A stretch of 6,810 bases of DNA, from contig RGVD01000140.1 of NCBI GenBank assembly GCA_010027395.1, forward strand, positions 1 through 6,810. Reading direction: 5' to 3'. The notes under the pieces were generated by a model. That model saw only the letters and a list, made by a program, of their open reading frames with translations. It searched no databases and was not told the DNA's origin. The translations under genes were made by a program, and so were the position numbers. Below are positions 1 to 6,169 of the stretch, one piece after another. Positions within the stretch are counted from its first letter, which is position 1. Every line of letters begins with the position of its first letter. The stretch comes from Bacteroidota bacterium (GTDB taxonomy: Bacteria; Bacteroidota; Bacteroidia; UKL13-3).

Positions 1-55
1 AAGTCTCGAATTAAAGAGTGAAATGGAGCAGTGAATTTTTCATATTCTTTTCAAC

Positions 56-79
56 TTGTAAAAACTGATATTATTACAA
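56..79. repeat. Short inverted repeat TTGTAA-N12-TTACAA
   Basis: A perfect 6-bp inverted repeat has arms at 56-61 and 74-79 and a 12-nt spacer. It may be chance in A/T-rich DNA. If functional, the symmetry would suit a dimeric regulator better than a terminator, because the stem is weak and no T-tract follows the right arm. Confidence 0.2.
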
Positions 80-106
80 AAACATACGATGCAAAATTTG
101 GTATTA

Positions 107-126
107 AATTTTAGCCTTATAAAATT
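107..126. repeat. A/T-only 7-bp inverted repeat
   Basis: Arms AATTTTA (107-113) and TAAAATT (120-126) flank the 6-nt loop GCCTTA. The stem is perfect but has only A-T pairs, so it is thermodynamically weak. It could be a poor terminator for a gene left of the window, or chance. Confidence 0.2.
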
Positions 127-181
127 ATGATATATTACCAAATAACTAATCCATCAAAATAGTATGTTCAATTAAGATTTG

Positions 182-189
182 GATCTTTG
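182..189 (+). promoter_or_regulatory. Weak candidate -7 box for the helicase gene
   Basis: GATCTTTG differs from the Bacteroidota -7 consensus TAnnTTTG only in the first base. No TTTG or TTG element is found about 19 nt upstream. If used, transcription would start near 194, which leaves a leader of about 35 nt before the ATG at 229 and rules out the TTG at 187 as a start codon. It is a one-mismatch match in A/T-rich DNA, so it is only a suggestion. Confidence 0.25.
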
Positions 190-228
190 CCAATAGCAAT
201 TTCCTTAAAATACATTAATATTGAAAAT

Positions 229-2421
229 ATGAACATGGATGTAGAAAACGAGTGGTTTAAACTGGCTTCAGATGTGGTTAATTACACATCCCAAAACCTT
301 TTTTTGACAGGAAAAGCTGGTACAGGTAAAACAACGTTTTTAAAGTATATAAAATCTCATACCCAAAAACACACTGCTGTGGTTGCCCCAACAGGTGTAG
401 CTGCCATCAATGCAGGTGGTGTGACCATGCACTCTTTTTTTCATTTACCGTTTATTCCATATATACCCGGCCAAACCAATATGTTTGGTGATATCAAAAC
501 AGCAGATAAACATGCTTTGATAAAAGGTGTGCGCTTTAACAGAGAAAAGATTGAACTCATTAATGAACTAGAACTCCTTATTATAGATGAAGTGAGTATG
601 CTGAGGGCTGATATGCTAGATGCCATTGATGATTTGCTTAGGTATTTCAGACGCAACAGCAGAGATTCTTTTGGAGGTGTGCAGGTTTTGTTTATTGGTG
701 ACTTGTTTCAGTTGCCTCCTGTAGTAGGTGATGATGAATGGACTTTGATGAAAAACGATTACAGTAGTCCCTTTTTCTTTAGCGCCAAGGTGATTGAAAA
801 CAACCCTCCCCTATTTATTGAGCTCAAGAAAATGTATAGGCAGAATGAAAAAATATTCATTCAATTGCTAAATAATATTCGTAACAACAATTTGGATGAT
901 TACGATTTTGAGATACTAAACGAGAGGTACAACCGCGATGCCATGGACCTTTCAGATAATGTTATTACCCTCACCACACACAACCGCACAGCAGACCAGA
1001 TAAATGGGCAAGAATTAGCTAAGTTAGATGCTGAATTAGTTAGCTTTCCAGGTGAAATAAAAGGCGAATTTTCTGATAAAGCATTACCAACAGAAATGAA
1101 TCTTGATTTGAAGATTGGCGCTCAAATCATGTTTATCAAAAACGATATTAGTGGTGAAAGAAAATATTTTAATGGGAAGTTAGCCACTGTTAAAAGTTTA
1201 AGTCCTAATGAAATAATTGTTTCGCTAGCCGAAAGCCATGATGAACTTACCATATCCAAAGAGAAATGGAGCAATATTCGATACAATTTCAATAAAGACA
1301 CCAATAAAGTTGAAGAAGAAGAATTGGGTAGTTTCACCCAATATCCCATCCGATTGGCATGGGCCATTACCATTCATAAAAGCCAAGGATTAACCTTTGA
1401 TAAAGCCATCATTGATGCGGGTTATTCATTTGCGGCAGGTCAAGTATATGTAGCGCTCAGTCGCTGTCGCACCATTGATGGGGTTTTGCTTTTATCTAAA
1501 ATTCATCCTGAGAGTATTCAAAGTGATGAACGCATTATATCCTTTGCCACCCGCGAAAATAGTATTGATGAAATTGAACACGTTTTAAACAGAGAGAAGC
1601 CTAAGTTTACAGCTCAAATTTTACTTAAAACTTTTGATTGGCGTAAGTTATTGGTGGCCTTAGAAAGTTTTAAAAATACTACCTTAGAGAAAAAACTACC
1701 CGAAAAAGAATTGTTTGAGAGTACCGCTCAATACATGATAGACAAAGCCCTTGCGCAGCAGCAGGTGGCAGATAAGTTCTGCAAACAATTGCAGCAAATA
1801 TTATCACAAGAAGTAATAGATGAAGCACTTTTGCATGAGAGGGTAAGCAAGGCCAAAGCCTATTTTGGAAGGGCTTTGCATGATGAAATCATTACATCCA
1901 TTAATACCCTACAATCTGTGCTAAAAGGAAAAACCAAAGTGAAAGCCTATAGCATGGAGGTTAATGATTTGGAGTCTACCTTTTGGAAAAAATTAAGACA
2001 AGTGCAAAAAGCCAGTTTTGGTGAAATGACATTTGAAGTTCCTGAAATAGAAAAGAGCTCAACACCCATCGAAATTCCAAAGCATAAAGAAGAGAAAGGT
2101 GAAAGCAAAACTGAAACATTCAAATTATACAAAGAAGGAAAAAGCATTGAAGAGATTGCTAAGCAAAGAGGTTTGGTAAATAGCACCATCGAAGGGCATT
2201 TGTCGGATTATATAGGAAAAGGTGAGCTTTCGATACACGATTTTGTGGGCGAAGATCAAATCATAAAAATTAAAAGTGCTGCCGAAAAAGTGGGCTACGA
2301 TAAGTTTTCTCCCATCAAACAAATATTGGGTGATGCCATTAGCTATGGTCAGATAAGAATGGTATTGACCTATTTAAAAAGTTTGTCTTCGACAAAAACA
2401 TCGGATGAAACCTCTGCATAA
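229..2421 (+). CDS. PIF1/RecD-like superfamily 1 DNA helicase with C-terminal helix-turn-helix domain
   Basis: The product is probably an ATP-dependent cytoplasmic DNA helicase of about 730 residues. Visible SF1 motifs, numbered from the ATG at 229, are Walker A TGKAGTGKTT (27-36), motif Ia APTG (53-56), motif II IIDEVSM (D120, E121), motif III GDLFQLPP (157-164), YRQ (203-205), motif V TIHKSQG (381-387) and motif VI YVALSRCR (407-414, with the likely arginine finger R412). All catalytic motifs are intact. A charged linker follows, then a helix-turn-helix (about 630-666, with KEGKSIEEIAKQRGL) resembling the domain at the C-terminus of some RecQ-type and PIF1-type Bacteroidota helicases. The frame is open back to a TTG at 187, but residues added there are not motif-like. 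ATGs at 229 and 235 are both plausible, and neither has a Shine-Dalgarno sequence. The family is linked to replication and recombination, including G-quadruplex unwinding; the precise role here is unknown. The 3' end overlaps the next gene by 17 nt. Confidence 0.9.
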   Translation: MNMDVENEWFKLASDVVNYTSQNLFLTGKAGTGKTTFLKYIKSHTQKHTAVVAPTGVAAINAGGVTMHSFFHLPFIPYIPGQTNMFGDIKTADKHALIKGVRFNREKIELINELELLIIDEVSMLRADMLDAIDDLLRYFRRNSRDSFGGVQVLFIGDLFQLPPVVGDDEWTLMKNDYSSPFFFSAKVIENNPPLFIELKKMYRQNEKIFIQLLNNIRNNNLDDYDFEILNERYNRDAMDLSDNVITLTTHNRTADQINGQELAKLDAELVSFPGEIKGEFSDKALPTEMNLDLKIGAQIMFIKNDISGERKYFNGKLATVKSLSPNEIIVSLAESHDELTISKEKWSNIRYNFNKDTNKVEEEELGSFTQYPIRLAWAITIHKSQGLTFDKAIIDAGYSFAAGQVYVALSRCRTIDGVLLLSKIHPESIQSDERIISFATRENSIDEIEHVLNREKPKFTAQILLKTFDWRKLLVALESFKNTTLEKKLPEKELFESTAQYMIDKALAQQQVADKFCKQLQQILSQEVIDEALLHERVSKAKAYFGRALHDEIITSINTLQSVLKGKTKVKAYSMEVNDLESTFWKKLRQVQKASFGEMTFEVPEIEKSSTPIEIPKHKEEKGESKTETFKLYKEGKSIEEIAKQRGLVNSTIEGHLSDYIGKGELSIHDFVGEDQIIKIKSAAEKVGYDKFSPIKQILGDAISYGQIRMVLTYLKSLSSTKTSDETSA

Positions 2422-3760
2422 ATCATTACTTTCAGTTGTTTTTGGGATAGTTATAACGCTTTGGCCGGCAATATACAATCACTATGTTGTGGTCTTCACC
2501 GATTCGGAGTTATATATCAATTGTGGTAACGAGTTTAGCTATACTGAAGATCGTTCATTTGTATATGGTTGGTTTGTGGGTATTACAAGTCTTCACATTT
2601 CCTTATGGCTTACCATCCTTGCACAAGCCATTCTATTTAACCTAAGCTGCTATGTCTTTATAAATCAAAACTTGAAGGAGTACACGGATATGATGTATGT
2701 GGCTTTGGTTTCATTTCTCAGCCTTTTCACTGCTTTGGCTTGGGATGTTTGTTATATCATGCCAGATGTCTTTTCGGCTATTTCCATTCTATTATTAGCT
2801 ATAATCATGCAACACAAAAGACCTTTTACGAAGACGTGGTTTGCTTGGTTAGTATTTTATTTATTGAGTCTACAAATGCACTTTTCATTTATGCTCTTTC
2901 ATTGTTTGGCTCTTGGCATTCTTCTTATCATTCGACTTATCACATCTGGTTTCATTAAAGGCATTTCAACTATTGCGACTTCAATTTTATTTATAGGCGT
3001 TTTAGCAAATATTGGTTTATTCAGTTTAGAAAAAAAGGCTTTAGGAGCAGATGGTTTCAGTAATGTTTCTCATATTTTCTTAATGGGCAAATTGGTTGAA
3101 AATGGCGTTTTAAAATCCTATTTAGATGCAGAGTGTCCAAGCAAGAATTACGAAATTTGTAAATACAAAGACAGCCTAGCACCAGAGAATTATAGCGGAA
3201 ATTTTCTTTTCCATCCTAACAGTGCCTTTCAAAAAACAGGTGCTTGGGGCACTCCTCATGATGAATATAAAATCATAATAAATGACATACTTTTTACTCC
3301 TAAATATGCCTGGCAATATGCTAAATCAATAATTATTGAAGCAACAAAATCATTCTCGAAAAATAAAATAGGTAACTCGATTTATGCTTATCCTCAGGGT
3401 GGTTGGGGACCTTATCCAGCTATTGCTAAATACTACCCTAATGAAATGAATGCTTATAACTCATCTTTACAAAATAGAAGTGAGATCACTTTTCCATTTC
3501 AGGTAATTTCGAAAATGTATGTTTTTATGTTAATTGTATCAGCTTTGGGTCTTATTTATCTAATAAGAAAGAAAACTACCATTATTTTTATGATAGGTTT
3601 GGCAATAATAAGCAACGCTATTATCACAGGAGGTTTGGTGGGCTTGGAAGACCGCTATTCAACAAGGCAGAATTACTTAATCATACTTTTATTTTTAGTA
3701 ATCTTAAGTAATTCTGTGTTCACTTTTTTAAAGAAAGACAAAAAGGATTCTATTTTTTAA
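2405..3760 (+). CDS. Polytopic membrane protein of unknown function, GT-C glycosyltransferase-like layout
   Basis: I do not recognise a named family for this 451-residue protein. About ten hydrophobic segments are seen, near residues 8-28, 60-84, 97-117, 120-136, 144-160, 163-178, 186-206, 370-386, 392-410 and 423-440, with a large polar loop at about 208-368. After the first segment comes TDSELYI (D33, E35), then EDR (48-50), like the acidic first external loop of GT-C transferases that use lipid-linked sugars. PD at 120-121 and GLEDRY at 413-418 near the last segments fit the same layout. The big loop holds two cysteines (C244, C252) eight residues apart, possibly a disulfide if extracytoplasmic. 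The ATG lies inside the end of the helicase gene (17-nt overlap), so the two are probably co-transcribed and perhaps translationally coupled, although no functional link is evident. There is no Shine-Dalgarno sequence. It could instead be a transporter or polymerase. The open frame is certain; the function is inference. Confidence 0.85.
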   Translation: MKPLHKSLLSVVFGIVITLWPAIYNHYVVVFTDSELYINCGNEFSYTEDRSFVYGWFVGITSLHISLWLTILAQAILFNLSCYVFINQNLKEYTDMMYVALVSFLSLFTALAWDVCYIMPDVFSAISILLLAIIMQHKRPFTKTWFAWLVFYLLSLQMHFSFMLFHCLALGILLIIRLITSGFIKGISTIATSILFIGVLANIGLFSLEKKALGADGFSNVSHIFLMGKLVENGVLKSYLDAECPSKNYEICKYKDSLAPENYSGNFLFHPNSAFQKTGAWGTPHDEYKIIINDILFTPKYAWQYAKSIIIEATKSFSKNKIGNSIYAYPQGGWGPYPAIAKYYPNEMNAYNSSLQNRSEITFPFQVISKMYVFMLIVSALGLIYLIRKKTTIIFMIGLAIISNAIITGGLVGLEDRYSTRQNYLIILLFLVILSNSVFTFLKKDKKDSIF

Positions 3761-4211
3761 GACGAGTCTTGATGTCTTCCAAAATTGGTTTCAATTGCTC
3801 TGCATTTTTATAACCAACCACTATTTCTGTTACATTCTTTTTAGGGTAAGCAAAAATGGTTGTAGGGTAACCATTAATTTGGAAATTACTCAACACACCA
3901 GCTAATTGTTGGCCTGAATATGTTTTACCATTATAAAGGTATTTTACTCCTTCTATTTCTGGATTAAATTTTACAGGAACATAATCTTTGTTAACTATTT
4001 TAGTGATGTCTTCTTTTGCGTAAGCATCTCTATCCATTCTCTTGCACCAACCACACCAATCGGTATACACATCGATTATCATGATTTTGTTTTTCTTCTT
4101 GGCTATTTCGTAACCCTCGTTAAATCCTAACCACTTAATACCCTCTTCTTGCTTGAAAGATGATTGACTAATAAAAATGAGTGCTAGGAATGCAAATATT
4201 ATTTTTTTCAT
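3750..4211 (-). CDS. Secreted thioredoxin-fold protein with CGWC motif
   Basis: This 153-residue protein begins with a basic MKK and a hydrophobic stretch (residues 4-15), a typical Sec signal peptide. No lipobox cysteine follows, so it is probably periplasmic rather than a lipoprotein. The mature part has the thioredoxin pattern IMIIDVYTDWCGWCK, with the redox pair C53 and C56, and the cis-proline segment GYPTT (P116). CGWCK followed by an acidic/aromatic helix matches the short thioredoxin-like (Thioredoxin_7/DUF255-type) proteins common in Bacteroidota. A role in disulfide reduction or exchange of exported proteins is inferred; the substrate is unknown. It lies 43 nt downstream of the oxoamine synthase gene on the same strand and may be co-transcribed, but it also has its own -7 box very close to the ATG. 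Its 3' end overlaps the convergent membrane-protein gene by 11 bp. The start is well fixed by the signal peptide. Confidence 0.9.
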   Translation of the reverse strand: MKKIIFAFLALIFISQSSFKQEEGIKWLGFNEGYEIAKKKNKIMIIDVYTDWCGWCKRMDRDAYAKEDITKIVNKDYVPVKFNPEIEGVKYLYNGKTYSGQQLAGVLSNFQINGYPTTIFAYPKKNVTEIVVGYKNAEQLKPILEDIKTRLKK

Positions 4212-4215
4212 ACTT

Positions 4216-4223
4216 CAAATGTA
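4216..4223 (-). promoter_or_regulatory. Consensus -7 box 4 nt upstream of the thioredoxin-like gene
   Basis: The minus strand reads TACATTTG, a perfect match to the Bacteroidota -7 box TAnnTTTG, ending only 4 nt before the ATG at 4211. The same 8-mer precedes the oxoamine synthase gene. No clear TTG element is found about 19 nt upstream. If active, it would start transcription at or next to the A of the ATG and give a leaderless message. A chance match in A/T-rich DNA is possible. Confidence 0.4.
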
Positions 4224-4254
4224 TAATTGTGTTTCTTATTTTTATGTTAATATT

Positions 4255-5511
4255 TTATAAGGTCTCCGCCATAGCTACAATATTCTGTAAATTGGCATAA
4301 GTTCCTGCTTTCAATTTCTCTCTAATTTCCGAGAATGCAATAATTGTCTCCTCTACATTTTCAAGAGTGTGCACAGCCGTTGGAATTAACCTTAACAATA
4401 TCATACCTTTTGGAATAACAGGATACACAACTACCGAACAGAAAATCTTATAGTTTTCTCTTAGGTCATGCACAACAGCCGTAGCCTCCGGAACAGATCC
4501 ATGCATTATAACTGGACTCACAGGTGAATTGGTTTTACCCAAATCAAAGCCCTTTTCTCTCAAACCTGTTTGAAGCGCGTTTACAATCTTCCAAAGGTTT
4601 TGGCGCAATTCAGGATGCTTTCTAATTAAATCCAATCTCTTCAACGCACCAATAACAATTGGCATTGGCACCGACTTAGCATAAATTTGAGAACGAAGAT
4701 TATATCTTAAAAACTTACAAACCTCTTTATCTGCAGCAATAAAACCGCCAATAAGGGCCATACTTTTGGCAAACGTTCCAAAATAAATATCAATCCCATC
4801 CTGACAGCCTTGCTCCTCACCGGTTCCTGCGCCTGTTTTACCCATAGTGCCAAAACCATGTGCATCATCAACGAACAATCTGAACTTATATTTTGATTTT
4901 AATTCAACAATTTCTTTCAATTTTCCTTGAGCACCAGTCATGCCAAAAACACCCTCAGTAATAACCAATATAGCTCCGCCTGTTTCTGCCACTAACTTTT
5001 CAGCACGCTGCAATTGCAATTCTAGACTATCCAAATCATTATGCTTGTACATAAAACGCTTGCCCATGTGAAGGCGAACACCATCTACAATACAAGCGTG
5101 ACTTTCGGCATCATACACAATCACATCATGTCTATCAACCAAAGCATCAATGGTCGAAACCATACCTTGGTAACCGTAATTTAATAAAACTGCATCTTCT
5201 TTACTTTCAAAAGCTGCCAATTCTCTATCTAATTGTTCATGGTAAACACTATTACCACTCATCATCCTTGCACCCATTGGGTAACCCAATCCAAAATCGC
5301 TAGTAGCTTGCGTATCCACTGCTCTCACCTCAGGATGATTGGCAAGTCCTAAATAATTATTCAAACTCCAATTCAAAACATCAATACCTCTAAACATCAT
5401 GCGTGGCCCAATTTCTCCTTCTAATTTGGGAAACATATAATAACCATAAGCATCATCAGCATACTGACCAAGTGGTCCAGCTTTCTTTTTTAGTTTTTCG
5501 ATTAAATCCAT
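4255..5511 (-). CDS. PLP-dependent alpha-oxoamine synthase (serine palmitoyltransferase / KBL / BioF-like)
   Basis: The product is a 418-residue fold-type I PLP enzyme. The family decarboxylates an amino acid while condensing it with an acyl-CoA or acyl-ACP in the cytosol. Visible landmarks are the glycine/methionine-rich YPMGARMMSG (77-86), SHAC with the ring-stacking H138, VDDAHGFG with D215 (pyridine N) and H218, TFAKS with Schiff-base K249 followed by GGFIA, and LRLIPTAVHT with R374, expected to bind the substrate carboxylate. Length is normal for the family and nothing is missing. In Bacteroidota, homologues include serine palmitoyltransferase (sphingolipids), cysteate acyltransferase (capnine-type sulfonolipids), 2-amino-3-ketobutyrate CoA ligase and 8-amino-7-oxononanoate synthase. 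A lipid long-chain-base role is my preferred inference because no biotin or threonine genes are nearby, but the amino acid and acyl donor cannot be told from sequence by eye. The ATG at 5511 lacks a Shine-Dalgarno sequence and sits about 20 nt downstream of a consensus -7 box. Confidence 0.92.
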   Translation of the reverse strand: MDLIEKLKKKAGPLGQYADDAYGYYMFPKLEGEIGPRMMFRGIDVLNWSLNNYLGLANHPEVRAVDTQATSDFGLGYPMGARMMSGNSVYHEQLDRELAAFESKEDAVLLNYGYQGMVSTIDALVDRHDVIVYDAESHACIVDGVRLHMGKRFMYKHNDLDSLELQLQRAEKLVAETGGAILVITEGVFGMTGAQGKLKEIVELKSKYKFRLFVDDAHGFGTMGKTGAGTGEEQGCQDGIDIYFGTFAKSMALIGGFIAADKEVCKFLRYNLRSQIYAKSVPMPIVIGALKRLDLIRKHPELRQNLWKIVNALQTGLREKGFDLGKTNSPVSPVIMHGSVPEATAVVHDLRENYKIFCSVVVYPVIPKGMILLRLIPTAVHTLENVEETIIAFSEIREKLKAGTYANLQNIVAMAETL

Positions 5512-5531
5512 TATTAAACACGTATTTGCTG

Positions 5532-5539
5532 CAAATGTA
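5532..5539 (-). promoter_or_regulatory. -7 box of the oxoamine synthase gene
   Basis: The minus strand reads TACATTTG, a perfect TAnnTTTG match, 20 nt upstream of the ATG at 5511. Transcription would start near 5525-5528, leaving a short leader of about 15 nt. A matching TTTG/TTG element at about 19 nt further upstream is not evident, so the promoter may be weak or need an activator. Confidence 0.6.
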
Positions 5540-5663
5540 GGTTTTTATAAAATATTTAATGTATGATTTGTAAACGAATATTTGAGCGTTTGCTACCTAT
5601 TATAGACAAATTATGGGACATTTATGCTAGAAAAGCAGTCATTATTAAACCATTATATTGGAC

Positions 5664-5685
5664 AATTGAAATAAATCGTTCAATT
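5664..5685. repeat. 7-bp inverted repeat next to the rpsF -33 box
   Basis: Arms AATTGAA (5664-5670) and TTCAATT (5679-5685) are perfectly complementary around an 8-nt spacer. The right arm ends 3 nt before the TTTG of the rpsF promoter, a position where an operator or activator site could lie. It is upstream of the predicted transcription start, so it would not act in RNA. Chance is possible, as the region is A/T-rich. Confidence 0.3.
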
Positions 5686-5688
5686 TGA

Positions 5689-5719
5689 TTTGGGAATCAC
5701 AAAAATTGGCTTACTTTTG
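5689..5719 (+). promoter_or_regulatory. Consensus Bacteroidota promoter of the rpsF-rpsR-rplI operon
   Basis: TTTG (5689-5692) and TACTTTTG (5712-5719) are separated by exactly 19 nt, a full match to the Bacteroidota housekeeping sigma consensus TTTG-N19-TAnnTTTG. Transcription should begin near 5723-5726, leaving a leader of roughly 28 nt before the ATG at 5753. This excludes the in-frame TTG at 5690 as the rpsF start, since it lies inside the -33 element. Confidence 0.85.
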
Positions 5720-5752
5720 CAACCCTTAAACAAAAATAAGTTTTCTAAAACA

Positions 5753-6163
5753 ATGGCAACTAAAACAAAATCGACAAAACAAGAATCGGTTGTCCTAAAA
5801 GATTATGAGTCAGTGATTATTTTCACTCCCGTACTCTCCGATGAACAGCTAAAAGAAGCTGTGGCCAAATACCGTAATTTAATTACGGAAGCTGGTGGAG
5901 AGCTGGTTCATGAAGAAAACTGGGGTTTGACCAAATTGGCTTACCCTATTCAAAAGAAAAGTACAGGCTTTTACCACATTTATGAGTTTAAATCTGCTAC
6001 CTCTTTTGTATCTTCACTTGAACTTGCTTACAGACGCGATGAACGCATTATGCGTTTTTTGACCACTTCTTTAGACAAGGACGCATTAATTTACAACCAA
6101 CGCAAACGCAATGGTGAGTTTAATCAAAACAAAAACAAGCAACAGGAGGCTGCTAAAAAGTAA
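5753..6163 (+). CDS. rpsF: 30S ribosomal protein bS6
   Basis: bS6 is a platform protein of the small ribosomal subunit that binds 16S rRNA together with bS18. The 136-residue product has the family pattern DYESVIIFTPVLSDEQ (17-32), then GLTKLAYPIQKKSTGFYHIYEF in the central strands and YRRDERIMRFLTT near the end. It has a lysine/threonine-rich N-terminal extension of about 16 residues before the point where most bS6 proteins begin, and a polar Asn/Lys/Gln-rich tail (about 112-136). Tails of this sort are common, but the N-terminal extension is less so. The ATG at 5753 was chosen because the open frame upstream of it overlaps the promoter. No Shine-Dalgarno sequence precedes it, as is usual in Bacteroidota. 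It is the first gene of the operon, 6 nt ahead of rpsR. Confidence 0.96.
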   Translation: MATKTKSTKQESVVLKDYESVIIFTPVLSDEQLKEAVAKYRNLITEAGGELVHEENWGLTKLAYPIQKKSTGFYHIYEFKSATSFVSSLELAYRRDERIMRFLTTSLDKDALIYNQRKRNGEFNQNKNKQQEAAKK

Positions 6164-6169
6164 AACATT

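Larger units (their letters stand above)
1..228. other. Left-edge non-coding region upstream of the helicase gene
   Basis: No convincing gene is seen here on either strand. In one forward frame the first ten codons are open and end at a TGA (32-34), giving a tail that reads SLELKSEMEQ. This could be the end of an upstream gene cut by the window edge, but it is too short to judge. The rest is strongly A/T-rich and contains two short inverted repeats (56-79 and 107-126), neither GC-rich enough to be a convincing terminator. The promoter for the helicase gene should lie towards the right end, but only a weak box is visible there. Confidence 0.6.
5512..5752. other. Divergent intergenic region between oxoamine synthase and ribosomal operon
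   Basis: This 241-bp A/T-rich stretch separates two divergent transcription units and carries a promoter for each: the minus-strand -7 box at 5532-5539 and the rpsF promoter at 5689-5719. Between them (about 5560-5660) I see no gene and no strong hairpin. One 7-bp inverted repeat abuts the rpsF promoter. Confidence 0.75.

Noticed and set aside
29..42. Reverse-strand ATG near 42 opening a hydrophobic mini-frame
   Set aside because: It reads only ten codons before a TAA, so it is not supportable as a gene.
441..656. Reverse-strand open frame of 71 codons inside the helicase gene
   Set aside because: It lies opposite the Walker/motif II region of a clearly real gene; the translated product is Ser/Leu-rich with no recognisable pattern.
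1122..1373. Reverse-strand open frame of 83 codons inside the helicase gene
   Set aside because: Antisense shadow of conserved helicase coding sequence, with no promoter or family features.
1947..2322. Two overlapping reverse-strand frames (1947-2189 and 2125-2322)
   Set aside because: They lie opposite the helicase linker and helix-turn-helix; composition is typical of the complement of Lys/Glu-rich coding DNA.
2740..2958. Forward open frame of 72 codons within the membrane-protein gene
   Set aside because: Out-of-frame reading of transmembrane codons, rich in His/Tyr/Ser, with no initiation context.
3759..3770. AAGAC-GA-GTCTT palindrome as a bidirectional terminator
   Set aside because: The loop would be 2 nt (or the stem only 4 bp), and no proper T-tract follows on the plus strand.
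5605..5626. Imperfect tandem direct repeat (GACAAATTATG / GACATTTATG)
   Set aside because: Two imperfect short copies in A/T-rich DNA are within chance; there is no further copy nearby.
5690..5752. N-terminal extension of rpsF from a TTG at 5690
   Set aside because: The TTG lies within the -33 promoter element and the segment contains the -7 box, so it would not be in the mRNA.
5720..5752. A bS6:bS18-type autoregulatory RNA leader before rpsF
   Set aside because: The predicted leader is about 28 nt, and only a 4-bp CTTA/TAAG pairing is seen, without the expected structured motif.
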